From Desulfotignum sp. (GTDB taxonomy: Bacteria > Desulfobacterota > Desulfobacteria > Desulfobacterales > Desulfobacteraceae): DNA of 64,000 nt. The translations under genes were made by a program, and so were the position numbers. Shown here in pieces: positions 9,203-17,861 of this stretch. The DNA lies in contig JAABSO010000013.1 of assembly GCA_011390335.1 (NCBI GenBank), forward strand, positions 31,353 to 95,352. The letters are read 5' to 3'. The first letter of the stretch is position 1; each line of letters begins with the position of its first letter. The notes beneath the pieces are model-generated. The model saw nothing but the letters and a program-made list of their open reading frames with translations, searched no databases and was not told the origin of the DNA.

Positions 9203-9859
9203 ATGAACCAGCACATTTATCATACCCTGCACAACCGGATTGTCTTTTTAACATATGCACCAGGGCAGATTCTCAAGGAACAGGTCCTGGCTGAAGAGTT
9301 CGGTGTCAGCCGCACGCCTTTGCGCACGGTATTGTTCCGACTGGAATGGGAACATCTGGTCAAAATACTGCCCCGCACAGGGATTCAGGTTTCAGAACTT
9401 GAACTGAACACCATAACCCACCTGTTTCAGGCCCGGCTGGAGCTGGAATCGGTCATCGGCACCCTGGCGGCGGAACGGTTTTCCAAACCCCATTTCACCC
9501 GCCTGGATGAATGCATGGAACAATGCCGGCAGCTGTTGGACCTTAGGGACACCGAAGCATTGGGGCGGATGGACATGAATCTGAAACAGATCTTTCATGA
9601 TGCGGCAGGCAACCCGTTTCTTACGGAGATGTCGGACCGATTCTATGTGCTGACCTTCCGCCTGTGGTATTTCAACCTGCTAAAAATGGACAACCAGGCC
9701 TGGAGACAGGAGGTTCTGTGTCTGCAGGCAGATGTAAAAACCCTGATAGATATTCTGGCCAAAGGAACCCCGGAGAGGGTGGGGAAAACCAGAAAAAGCC
9801 AGCTTCTGGCGCATGTGGAGCGTATCCGTGCCACATTCCTGGGGCTGTCCGGGATCTGA
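9203..9859 (+). CDS. GntR family regulator (FCD subfamily)
   Basis: A 218-residue transcription factor. The N-terminal winged helix-turn-helix includes LKEQVLAEEFGVSRTPLRTVLFRLE. The C-terminal FCD all-helical sensor domain (about 75-205) carries the metal/ligand-type residues expected of the family (FQARLELE, DMNLKQIFHDAAGN). FCD regulators usually respond to a carboxylic acid or amino-acid metabolite. It is divergent from the FAD oxidoreductase gene, and the intergenic region has two GTATACC sites, so it probably controls both genes. The protein ends within about 55 bases of the enoyl-CoA hydratase gene on the opposite strand. Confidence 0.9.
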   Translation: MNQHIYHTLHNRIVFLTYAPGQILKEQVLAEEFGVSRTPLRTVLFRLEWEHLVKILPRTGIQVSELELNTITHLFQARLELESVIGTLAAERFSKPHFTRLDECMEQCRQLLDLRDTEALGRMDMNLKQIFHDAAGNPFLTEMSDRFYVLTFRLWYFNLLKMDNQAWRQEVLCLQADVKTLIDILAKGTPERVGKTRKSQLLAHVERIRATFLGLSGI

Positions 9860-9913
9860 TATTTGCTAACCGTCTGTAAATATTTTGGTTAAAACCGAAA
9901 TATTTTGCCATAT

Positions 9914-10693
9914 TCAGGAAGCACTCTTTTTATCCATGGCGGCCTGGACAAATGACAAGGTGGCCTTGACATCCTTGTTCAACAGGGCGTTGCACATGCT
10001 GTCCTGCCAGTTGTCGGCTGCCAGGTCCTGTGCAATCTTTTGGGCGGTATCTGATTTCAGGCTTTTTTTGAGCTGGACAAAGGGCTGGTTGGGGGTATCG
10101 ATCCACAGGCTGATGATCTGTTTTGCCCGGACAATCAGCTGGTCTTCTTCCACCAGTTCATCCACCATCTCCTGTGCCAGGGCACAGGTTACGTCCCTCA
10201 TCTCCCCGAAATACATGACATCCCGGAACCGTTTGTCAGAATCCAGTCCGAACCGCATAATGGCGGCCTGGGCAATGGTCAGTCCCAGTCCGATCTTTAT
10301 CTCGCTCATGCCCAGTTTTATTTTCGGATGGTTTTTCACCAGCCGAAAATCCGAGGCCATGGCCAGAATCAGGCCCATGGCCGCACAATGGCCGTTTATG
10401 GCGCACACCACCGGCTTTGTGCAGGTAAAATAATCCAGCAGCACCTGTTCTTCCCTGGTGAAAAATGAAATAACCGCCTCTTTGTCGGCAAAATCCACAA
10501 ACATGGGCAGGCTGAAGCCGCTGGAAAAAAACCGGCCCTCACCGGTGAGAATCAGCCCTTTTATGCCGGCATTCTGGTTTACCTCTGCGACAATGTCTGC
10601 CAGCTGGTCCAGGGTCTCCCGGGTAACGGCATTGGTTTTTTGGTCTGACAGGCAGGCAATGATGATCTGGTCTTCCACGATTTTTTTCAGCAT
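9914..10693 (-). CDS. Enoyl-CoA hydratase/isomerase (crotonase) family protein
   Basis: A 259-residue crotonase-fold protein, likely acting on an acyl-CoA. The oxyanion-hole regions are visible: GEGRFFSSGFSLP and INGHCAAMGLILAMASDFRL. The two glutamates of classical hydratases are not evident at the usual places (the second region reads MSEIKIGLGL), so isomerase, hydrolase or other crotonase chemistry is as likely as hydration. It is transcribed away from the alcohol-dehydrogenase/AOR/dehydratase genes that start at 11000 and may belong functionally with that acyl-CoA cluster; that link is inference from proximity only. Confidence 0.8.
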   Translation of the reverse strand: MLKKIVEDQIIIACLSDQKTNAVTRETLDQLADIVAEVNQNAGIKGLILTGEGRFFSSGFSLPMFVDFADKEAVISFFTREEQVLLDYFTCTKPVVCAINGHCAAMGLILAMASDFRLVKNHPKIKLGMSEIKIGLGLTIAQAAIMRFGLDSDKRFRDVMYFGEMRDVTCALAQEMVDELVEEDQLIVRAKQIISLWIDTPNQPFVQLKKSLKSDTAQKIAQDLAADNWQDSMCNALLNKDVKATLSFVQAAMDKKSAS

Positions 10694-10867
10694 TTGGTTG
10701 TTCCTTTCTTTTTTATGAACATTGTTTTATCCCATAATCTGCATGGATTCAAGCTTTGTAAAAAAGTTGTTAAAAATCCTTTGACTTTGCAGGGAATTTG
10801 GTCATATCGTTTGGTCCAGCAGTGAACCGGCAGCCCAATAACGGCCATGCACTGACGGGCACGTGAA

Positions 10868-10902
10868 AGCTGTTAGCTGTTAGCTGTTAGCTTTTAGCTG
10901 TT
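10868..10902. repeat. Heptamer tandem repeat (AGCTGTT)
   Basis: Five head-to-tail units of AGCTGTT at 10868-10902, the fourth being AGCTTTT. A degenerate continuation (AGCTGATAACTGAGTACTGACGGC) follows at about 10940-10965. It lies in the 306-base gap between the divergent crotonase gene and the 11000 gene; nothing else was recognised in that gap. Confidence 0.75.
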
Positions 10903-10999
10903 AGTAACCAGAGGTGAAAAAATTTGCAATTGTTTATTGGAAGCTGATAACTGAGTACTGACGGCTTTCATAAAATATAACCAGGAAAAAAGAGATGCC

Positions 11000-11530
11000 A
11001 TGACAGATTTTATGGAAATACCCCCCGGCAGGCACTATATGAAAAGATGGTATCTTTCCTGCATGCTCTGGTTTTTCGGCCGGGCCATCCAGGCGGCGGC
11101 CCGGGTGGATGATGGGGTAAAATCCGAATTTGCCGCCATGCCGGACAATTTCACCTTCTGCCTGGGGGCTTTTCCCTCAGGCCCTTATATGGTGGTGGGA
11201 AAAGATGCCCGCGGCCGGGTCAGATACCTGGGATCCTGCATTTCTGACCGCACCATTCACCTGCACCTGATGTTCAAAAATCCGGCCCTTTTGTTCAGGG
11301 TGTTTGCCTTCCAGGAAAGTACTTCTGTGGCCAATGCCCGAAACCGGCTGTATGTGCACGGGGATGTGCCCCAGGCCTGTGCTGTGGTGCGGATCATGGA
11401 CATGATCCAGGTTTTTCTGCTGCCCAAATTTCTGGCAAAACGCGCTGTCAAGCGCTATCCTGCCTGGCCCCTGAAACGCCGTACCCTTGTCCGGGCACAG
11501 GTCTATGTCCGGGCTTTCGCCGGATTGTAA
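11000..11530 (+). CDS. Conserved protein, possibly SCP2-like
   Basis: A 176-residue protein of unknown function. It contains a single compact domain with a beta-rich centre (FTFCLGAFPSGPYMVVGKD, RVRYLGSC, TIHLHLMFKN) and a helical C-terminus. The arrangement recalls SCP2 sterol/lipid-carrier-like proteins, but no diagnostic motif proves this. The start is supported by a purine-rich AAGAGATG just upstream. It is the first gene of a same-strand run: the alcohol-dehydrogenase paralogue begins 11 bases after its stop, so it is likely cotranscribed and may handle an acyl or lipid-like substrate of that pathway. Confidence 0.55.
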   Translation: MTDFMEIPPGRHYMKRWYLSCMLWFFGRAIQAAARVDDGVKSEFAAMPDNFTFCLGAFPSGPYMVVGKDARGRVRYLGSCISDRTIHLHLMFKNPALLFRVFAFQESTSVANARNRLYVHGDVPQACAVVRIMDMIQVFLLPKFLAKRAVKRYPAWPLKRRTLVRAQVYVRAFAGL

Positions 11531-11540
11531 GGAGATATCC

Positions 11541-12674
11541 ATGACCGCCTTAAATCATTTTTTGTGCCGGACCAAAACCGCCTTTGGCACCCATGCCCTG
11601 GACCACCTGCCCTTTGACCTGTCCGGCATGAACGCACGCAAACCAATTGTCATCACAGACCAGGCAGCCAGGGATGCAGGCGTGCATCTGGCGCTGGCCG
11701 GTGCATGCAGGGACACGCACCTGGCCCTGGGCCTGGCCACCCTGACAGATGCCGGCGATTTTGAAACCCTGTACCACCTGTTTGTGGACAAGGGATATGA
11801 CAGCATCATCGCCCTGGGTACAGGGCTGGTGGTCCAGACGGCCAAAGCCCTGAACCTGGCGGTATGCCTCGGTCCTGAACGGCTACGATCCCCTGCCGGC
11901 CCCGGGCAGATCAAAGGGCCCCTGCTGCCCCTGGTATATATTCCCACCCACCCGGAAACCGGGCAGGATACTGCCGGTGAAACCTTTTTTTCAGGCTATT
12001 GCTTTGTATCTGCCAACCTGATGCCCGATATTGCGGTCATCACGGCGGAGACCATGCTCGGCACCCCGCAGGCTGCTGTCCTGGATTCCGGATTATCCAG
12101 TCTGGCCACCTGCTGTGAAGCCTTTGCTTTTTCCGGCAACCCCTTTGTCAGATCCTATGCCGATGCAGGGATTCGCCTGGTCATGGATACCCTGCTTTTT
12201 CTTGCGCAGCAATCCGACCATGGGGATCTTTTGTGCCAGAAAGCCGGAAAAAACCGACAGCTTCCCCTGGCAAAACTGGCCCATGCCGCTGCTGTATCCG
12301 GGTATATCCAATCCAATTTTCCGGATCTGAAAACCCGGCAGGCAGGTGCTCACTTCACAGCTTTACACCCTGCCCCGTCTGCCTCCCTGTCTTCGGGTTT
12401 GTGCATGGCCCTGGCACTTGTGCATCTTTTTGAAAACAGCAAAGACACATGCCCCTGGCTGGGAAAACTGCTGCTGCCCCTCACTGATGCAGCTTATTAC
12501 GCCGGTGTTCCCGGACCCGGACAGCCGGATGCAGCTGTCCGGGTTATCAGAAAATTGCTGCATGCATTGTCTGAAACCGTTCCCGGAGGTATGCCGAAAA
12601 CCCTTGATGCAGCCGGCCTGACACCCCGGCAGATATCTCAAATTACAGACCTGCTGACATATGCACAGCCATAA
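11541..12674 (+). CDS. Iron-ADH-like paralogue lacking the metal site
   Basis: A 377-residue protein with the overall order of an iron-containing alcohol dehydrogenase, read from ATG 11541 behind an AAGGAGATATCC ribosome site. The nucleotide motif GGGS is degenerate (GTGL at 93-96). Compared with the intact neighbour at 12683, three of four metal ligands are changed: Asp198 to Ser186, His202 to Thr190, His281 to Ser285; only His271 is kept. It is therefore probably not an active dehydrogenase. It sits 8 bases before the intact paralogue, so the two may form a heteromer with this one structural or regulatory. Residual activity with another cofactor cannot be excluded. Confidence 0.75.
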   Translation: MTALNHFLCRTKTAFGTHALDHLPFDLSGMNARKPIVITDQAARDAGVHLALAGACRDTHLALGLATLTDAGDFETLYHLFVDKGYDSIIALGTGLVVQTAKALNLAVCLGPERLRSPAGPGQIKGPLLPLVYIPTHPETGQDTAGETFFSGYCFVSANLMPDIAVITAETMLGTPQAAVLDSGLSSLATCCEAFAFSGNPFVRSYADAGIRLVMDTLLFLAQQSDHGDLLCQKAGKNRQLPLAKLAHAAAVSGYIQSNFPDLKTRQAGAHFTALHPAPSASLSSGLCMALALVHLFENSKDTCPWLGKLLLPLTDAAYYAGVPGPGQPDAAVRVIRKLLHALSETVPGGMPKTLDAAGLTPRQISQITDLLTYAQP

Positions 12675-12682
12675 GGAGCCCC

Positions 12683-13930
12683 ATGGTGACACCTGATTAT
12701 TATGAATTTGGCAGCAGGGCCCACATCATTGCCGGCCATGGTGCCATAGAACAGATACCCGGCCTTCTTTCATCCATGGGTGCACAAAACCCCATGGTTA
12801 TTACAGACCAGGGGGTAGTCCGGGCAGGGCTTGTGGATATTCTGCTCCAGGCCCTGGACAGCCGGATTACAGTAAAAACCATCCAGGATGACGTGCCTGC
12901 GGATTCAGATCTGAAAACTGTGCATACTTTGGCCGGTCAATACCGGAAATATGGCTGCAATGCCATCATAGCCCTGGGGGGCGGGTCTGTCATGGACACA
13001 GCCAAAGGGGTCAATATCCTGGTTTCAGCATCTTCAGACAACCTGCTGGCATTCAGCGGTGCCAATGCATTGACACACGCACTCAACCCCCTGGTGGCTG
13101 TTCCCACCACTGCCGGCACCGGATCGGAGGTTACACAGGTGGCGGTGATATCTGATCCGGACAACCTGCGCAAACTGCTGTTCACATCGGGTTTTCTCAT
13201 GCCGGATGCCGCTGTTCTTGATCCGAGAATGACCCTGACCCTGCCCGCCCCTGTCACGGCTTCAACCGCAATGGATGCCCTGTCCCATGCTGTTGAAGCC
13301 TGCCTGTGCATGGGCAGAAACCCGCTGAGCACTGCCCATGCCCATGAGGCCATTGCACTGATCTCGCACAACCTTGTGCCGGTGATTCGGCAGCCGGACC
13401 ATAAACCGGGCCGCCTGGCCCTTGCCACAGGGGCTGCCCTGGCAGGCATGGCATTTTCCAATTCCATGGTGGGCATGGTCCATACCCTGGGCCATGCAGT
13501 GGGATCTGTGTGCCATGCAGCCCACGGCACCTGCATGGCTGTTCTGCTGCCCTACGGCATGGCATACAACCTGCACAAGACACAGCACCTGCTGGCTGAT
13601 CTGCTGCTGCCCATGGCCGGAGCAGATGTGTATGCCAGGACCCACCCCGCAGAAAGAGCCCAAAAAGCCATTGACTGGATACACCGGATGAACCAGCGGC
13701 TGCACCAGGCAACTGCAGGCGCACATGCAGTCTGTCTCAGGGATATAAAAAACCAGGACGGCAAAGGCCTTGTTCCCAGGCACCTGCTGCCCAGGATTGC
13801 CCACACCGCCTTAGGTGACGGCAGTATCTTTTACAACCCCGAAGACCTGGATTACGACGACTGCCTCATGGTGCTGGAGGCAGCCTTTGACGGCGCTCTC
13901 CTGGACCTGTCCCGGGTAAAGAAAGGATAA
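12683..13930 (+). CDS. Iron-containing alcohol dehydrogenase
   Basis: NAD(P)-dependent alcohol/aldehyde oxidoreductase of the group III family, 415 residues. Seen: GGGS at 99-102, the PTTAGTGSEVT segment at 141-151, and a full metal site with Asp198 and His202 in MDALSHAVEA, His267 in VHTLGHAVG and His281 in AAHG. A strong AAGGAGCCCC precedes ATG 12683. It follows the metal-site-less paralogue by 8 bases and precedes the AOR gene, an arrangement that could interconvert alcohol, aldehyde and acid. The natural alcohol is unknown. Confidence 0.9.
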   Translation: MVTPDYYEFGSRAHIIAGHGAIEQIPGLLSSMGAQNPMVITDQGVVRAGLVDILLQALDSRITVKTIQDDVPADSDLKTVHTLAGQYRKYGCNAIIALGGGSVMDTAKGVNILVSASSDNLLAFSGANALTHALNPLVAVPTTAGTGSEVTQVAVISDPDNLRKLLFTSGFLMPDAAVLDPRMTLTLPAPVTASTAMDALSHAVEACLCMGRNPLSTAHAHEAIALISHNLVPVIRQPDHKPGRLALATGAALAGMAFSNSMVGMVHTLGHAVGSVCHAAHGTCMAVLLPYGMAYNLHKTQHLLADLLLPMAGADVYARTHPAERAQKAIDWIHRMNQRLHQATAGAHAVCLRDIKNQDGKGLVPRHLLPRIAHTALGDGSIFYNPEDLDYDDCLMVLEAAFDGALLDLSRVKKG

Positions 13931-14006
13931 AAGCAAAAGGGCTGCACCAGCAGATTTTTCTGGTGCCAGTGTGAACCTGTACAACAAGAATTCATGGAGA
14001 TGCATT

Positions 14007-15971
14007 ATGAACTTACCCGGCCGGAGCAAAGGATTCATGGGGAGCATCATGGTTGTGGACCTGTCTGCTCAAACCATTGAGACACAACCGGTTTCCTTAA
14101 AGGTGTACCGCACATTTTTATCAGGCATGGGCCTGGCCGCCCATGTTCTGTACCACCGGATTCCCGAAGATGCCGATCCTCTGGGGCCTGACAACATGCT
14201 GGGATTTGTGTCCGGCCTGCTCACCGGCACAGGATCCCTTTTTACCGGCCGGTGGATGGTCACCGGCAAATCCCCTTTGACCGGCGGGTGGGGTGAGGCC
14301 AACTGCGGGGGCCATTTTTCTCCTGCCATCAAGCGCTGCGGTGTGGACGGCATCTTTTTTACCGGCATGAGCCCAAAACCTGTGTATCTGTATGTGGATG
14401 ACACCACAGCCCAACTGCGGGATGCGGGCAGCACCTGGGGGATGGATACCGTGGAGACCGAAACCTTTCTTTCAGCCCGGTACCCCGGTGCCAGGGTGGC
14501 CTGTATCGGACCGGCAGGCGAACGCCTGTCTTTGATGGCAGGGGTATCCACAGACCAGGGACGGATGGCTGCCAGGTCCGGCCTGGGGGCCGTCATGGGG
14601 GCCAAACGCCTGAAAGCGGTTGTCCTGGCAGGCAACAAGCGCATCCATGTCCACAACAAAGAGGCCATGAAACACATTTCCCGAATCTGCAACAAATGGG
14701 TACAGTTTCAGCCGCCTTTTCTGCCGGGATTTCTCACCGCTCCGGTGGGGACATTGCTGCGGATCATGCCCTGGGCGTTCACCCAGGACGGGCTTTTGTA
14801 TAAGATACTTCTCAGAAAATGGGGCACGGTGTCCATGAACCAGATTTCCGTGGAAATGGGAGATTCTCCTGTCCAGAACTGGAAAGGCAGTAACCGCAAC
14901 TGGGGATTTTTCAAAAGCCTGTCCGCCCACCCGGATCTATTCACCAGAAAGGAAACCCGCAAATATCACTGCTATTCGTGTCCTCTGGGGTGCGGGGGCA
15001 TCTGCCGGACATCCGGCCGACATCCCCGCACCCACAAGCCGGAATACGAAACCGTGCTCTCCTTTGGGGGATTTGTGCTGAACCGGGATGTGGACACCAT
15101 TTTTGATGTCAACGAGGCCCTGAACCGGGCCGGCATGGACACCATTTCCGCGGGCCATGTGGTGGCCTTTGCCATGGAATGCTTTGAAAAAAAGATCATC
15201 ACCCTGCAGGATACTGCAGGCATGGCCCTGGAATGGGGCAATCCCGAAGCCATATCCTGGCTGGTGGACCAGATGATCTCCCGGCAGGGCATCGGTCACA
15301 TCCTGGCTGACGGGGTGGCAAAGGCTGCCGGCCGCATGGGCAAAAAAGCGCAAAGATTTGCCTTTCATGCCGGGGGCCAGGAGCTGGCCATGCATGATGG
15401 CCGCAACGACCCGGGATTTGCCCTGCACTACAGTGTGGAGCCTGCACCTGGACGGCACACCAACGGGGCCTGGCTGTATTATGAGATGTACCGGCTGTGG
15501 AAAAAAGTCACTGATGCGCCAAAGATGCCCCTGGTGTATGCCAAGGCCCGCAAATATGAAACCGGACCGGACAAAGCTGCCATGGGCAGTGCCAACTCCC
15601 GGTTTCTGAATGTCTTAAACGGGGCCGGGGTCTGCCAGTTCGGTGCATTCATGGGTATTGACCGGATCAGGATATTTGACTGGCTCAATGCCGCCACCGG
15701 CTGGCACATGACCCCGGATGACTACATGGCGGCCGGCACCCGGATCCAGACCCTGAAACAGGCGTTTAACCTCAAACACGGCATTGCGCCCAGAGATTTC
15801 GCCCTGAAAGGCCGGCCTGCAGGGCATCCGCCCATGACCCACGGTGCCAACAAGGGCCGCAGCATTGACATAGACACCCTGATGGCGGATTACTGGGAGG
15901 CGTTCGGCTGGGACAAAAAAACCGGCAGACCCACTGACCACCAGATTGCTGAAATCACAGATGTTTCTTGA
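14007..15971 (+). CDS. Aldehyde:ferredoxin oxidoreductase family (tungsten/molybdenum)
   Basis: A 654-residue member of the AOR family that binds a bis-pyranopterin W or Mo cofactor and one [4Fe-4S] cluster. Start ATG 14007 is preceded by GGAGATGC. Seen: the N-terminal domain with LTGGWGEANCGGHFSPAIK, the iron-sulfur ligands CYSCPLGCGGIC at about 322-333, and a late cysteine in NGAGVCQFG (about 541). AOR enzymes oxidise aldehydes to acids and reduce ferredoxin, and may run in reverse. The BamB subunit of class II benzoyl-CoA reductase has the same fold, but no other Bam genes are present, so a plain AOR role beside the alcohol dehydrogenases and the ferredoxin at 16137 is more likely. Confidence 0.88.
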   Translation: MNLPGRSKGFMGSIMVVDLSAQTIETQPVSLKVYRTFLSGMGLAAHVLYHRIPEDADPLGPDNMLGFVSGLLTGTGSLFTGRWMVTGKSPLTGGWGEANCGGHFSPAIKRCGVDGIFFTGMSPKPVYLYVDDTTAQLRDAGSTWGMDTVETETFLSARYPGARVACIGPAGERLSLMAGVSTDQGRMAARSGLGAVMGAKRLKAVVLAGNKRIHVHNKEAMKHISRICNKWVQFQPPFLPGFLTAPVGTLLRIMPWAFTQDGLLYKILLRKWGTVSMNQISVEMGDSPVQNWKGSNRNWGFFKSLSAHPDLFTRKETRKYHCYSCPLGCGGICRTSGRHPRTHKPEYETVLSFGGFVLNRDVDTIFDVNEALNRAGMDTISAGHVVAFAMECFEKKIITLQDTAGMALEWGNPEAISWLVDQMISRQGIGHILADGVAKAAGRMGKKAQRFAFHAGGQELAMHDGRNDPGFALHYSVEPAPGRHTNGAWLYYEMYRLWKKVTDAPKMPLVYAKARKYETGPDKAAMGSANSRFLNVLNGAGVCQFGAFMGIDRIRIFDWLNAATGWHMTPDDYMAAGTRIQTLKQAFNLKHGIAPRDFALKGRPAGHPPMTHGANKGRSIDIDTLMADYWEAFGWDKKTGRPTDHQIAEITDVS

Positions 15972-16005
15972 CATCCTCTCCGGCCTAAAGGCCGAAGATT
16001 CCTGA
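15971..16005. other. IS200/IS605-like end hairpin (solo)
   Basis: ACATCCTCTC, then the perfect hairpin CGGCCTAAAGGCCG at 15981-15994, then AAGATTCCTGA. This pattern closely recalls the conserved hairpin at the ends of IS200/IS605 (TnpB-type) elements. No transposase or tnpB frame is near, so it would be a remnant; it could also act as a short terminator for the AOR gene. Confidence 0.4.
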
Positions 16006-16136
16006 TGAACCGCATGAAAAAAGCAAATCATGACAAAAGCAAATATTGGTCAGTAAATTTTTTAATGCGTGCCTTATATCCCCGACCTGAAAAAAAGGGA
16101 GTTTTACGGCACTTTGGATAACCCGGGAGAAATGTG

Positions 16137-16556
16137 ATGGCCTTTTTCATAACCAGCGACTGCACCGGATGCACGGCCTGTAAAAGCATCTGCCCCACCT
16201 GTGCCATATCCGGAGAAAAAAAACAGCAGCATACCGTCTCTGATACAGCCTGTATCGACTGCGGGGCCTGCGGCCGCATCTGCCCGGCAGGGGCTGTGAC
16301 CAACCCCTTTGGCAGAATTGTTTCAAAAATACCCAAAAAACAATGGGTCCGGCCCTTTTTCAACCTGGATCTGTGCATGGCCTGCAGCATCTGTGTGGAT
16401 GCCTGCCCGGCCAATGCCCTGGACATTGCTTTGCAAAAAGTCAGGGATCTGCATCCCTATCCTTTTCTGGTCCTAGAATCCCAATGCATGGGATGCGGAT
16501 TCTGTGCCGAAGCATGTCCCGTGGATGCGGTCACCCTGGAAAAAAGAGCCGGATAA
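16137..16556 (+). CDS. Ferredoxin-like protein with four [4Fe-4S] motifs
   Basis: A 139-residue electron carrier. Four CxxCxxCxxxC motifs are present: one from the N-terminal CTGCTACKSIC, then CIDCGACGRICP, CMACSICVDACP and CMGCGFCAEACP, implying up to four [4Fe-4S] clusters arranged as two ferredoxin pairs. ATG 16137 follows GGGAGA by 6 bases. It lies between the AOR gene and the dehydratase subunits, so it probably takes electrons from AOR and delivers them to the dehydratase activator at 19110. That route is inferred from gene order and known ferredoxin use by both enzyme families. Confidence 0.85.
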   Translation: MAFFITSDCTGCTACKSICPTCAISGEKKQQHTVSDTACIDCGACGRICPAGAVTNPFGRIVSKIPKKQWVRPFFNLDLCMACSICVDACPANALDIALQKVRDLHPYPFLVLESQCMGCGFCAEACPVDAVTLEKRAG

Positions 16557-16703
16557 ATCCCATGCAGCTGGTCCAGGCGGCAATTGACTTATTAAACAGT
16601 GTTCGCTATACAACAGTCTTGATATGTGGCTGTTTTTTTTTACAGCATCTTTGTGCAAACTAGGAACCGGCACCACTGCCTGTTACTGCACAGGGATGCA
16701 CCC

Positions 16704-17843
16704 ATGAAAGACCGTGATCCTATGAAAGAACTGATGCCGTTTTACCAGGCTGTTGAAGATCCTGCCGCCTTAGGCCGCAGCATCACCCATAAAAAAATCA
16801 TAGGCACCCTGTGCTCCTATACGCCGGAAGAACTGATATATGCAGCCGGATTTCATCCCATGCGCCTGTTTTCATCCAGCAAAGAGATCCATCTGGCACA
16901 CAACCACCTGCAGACCTATTGCTGCTCTGTGGTGAGAGGGGTACTGGAAGACAGCCTGTCCGGACACCTGGATTTTCTGCATGGGGCGGTTTTTCCCCAT
17001 ACCTGTGATTCCATGCAGCGGCTGTCCGATATATGGCGCCTCAAGAAACGGTACCCGTTTTTTGCAGATGTGATCCTGCCGGCCAAAATGAACACCCCCA
17101 GCGCAAACGCCTATATGGCAGCAGTGCTGGAAAGATTTAAAGCCGACCTGGAGGCTGACGGCGGCATCACCATCACACAACAGGCCCTGGCAGATGCCGT
17201 CCATTTGTACAACCGGATACGCAGCACCCTTTCTTCCATTTACGCACATAAAAGCAAATATCCGGCCAGTTTGACAAACAGGGATATCCATGCCCTTGTG
17301 AAGGGCTCCATGCTCATGGACCGGCAGCAGACCGCCGGTCTGCTGGATAAGGTGGCCCGCCGGCTGGCATCTGCAGATCCAGCGGCTGAACATGCCCAGA
17401 ATCGGGGAACCAAACGCCTTATCCTTTCAGGGTCTGTGTGTGACATGCCCGGGCTTTATGATCTTTTTCAGGATACCGGCGCTGCTGTGGTGGGGGATGA
17501 TCTGTGCACCGGCAGCCGCTGGTTTGAGGGCCTGACAGATGAGGACGATGACCCGCTGGCTGCCATCACCCGGCGCTATGCCCGGCGCATGGTATGTCCG
17601 GCCAAACACCGGGGCCTTCACACACGGGCAGCGGCCCTGGTTGAAAAGGCCCAGCGCCTCAAGGCGGACGGTGTGGTGTTTGTGCTGCTCAAATTCTGTG
17701 ATCCCCACGCCTTTGACTATCCGTATATCAAGGGCTTTCTGGATGACGCCGGCATCAGATCTCTGGTGCTGGAACTGGATGACAGCCAGGACAGCCTGGG
17801 CCAGCTGGCCACCCGCATCGAAACCTTTATCCACATGATTTAA
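16704..17843 (+). CDS. 2-hydroxyacyl-CoA dehydratase / BCR-type subunit (BcrC/HgdB-like)
   Basis: A 379-residue subunit of the HgdB/FldC/BcrC family, which binds a [4Fe-4S] cluster and catalyses radical, reductive dehydration or ring reduction of CoA thioesters. The family entry motif YTPEELIYAAGFHPMRL is at about 39-55. Candidate cluster cysteines are Cys73/74 (TYCCSVVRG), Cys101 (PHTCDSMQR) and the cysteine of LKFCDPHAFDYP near the C-terminus. It is paired with the similar subunit at 17862 and the activator at 19110. A heterodimeric dehydratase with one short activator fits better than a four-subunit benzoyl-CoA reductase. The CoA substrate is unknown. Confidence 0.85.
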   Translation: MKDRDPMKELMPFYQAVEDPAALGRSITHKKIIGTLCSYTPEELIYAAGFHPMRLFSSSKEIHLAHNHLQTYCCSVVRGVLEDSLSGHLDFLHGAVFPHTCDSMQRLSDIWRLKKRYPFFADVILPAKMNTPSANAYMAAVLERFKADLEADGGITITQQALADAVHLYNRIRSTLSSIYAHKSKYPASLTNRDIHALVKGSMLMDRQQTAGLLDKVARRLASADPAAEHAQNRGTKRLILSGSVCDMPGLYDLFQDTGAAVVGDDLCTGSRWFEGLTDEDDDPLAAITRRYARRMVCPAKHRGLHTRAAALVEKAQRLKADGVVFVLLKFCDPHAFDYPYIKGFLDDAGIRSLVLELDDSQDSLGQLATRIETFIHMI

Positions 17844-17861
17844 CCCAAAAGGGATCCTCCC

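Noticed and set aside
10868..10902. CRISPR-like array
   Set aside because: Units are contiguous 7-mers without spacers.
14069..14695. 208-codon minus-strand frame
   Set aside because: Antisense to the AOR gene; no domain recognised and high Pro/Arg content typical of shadow frames in GC-rich DNA.
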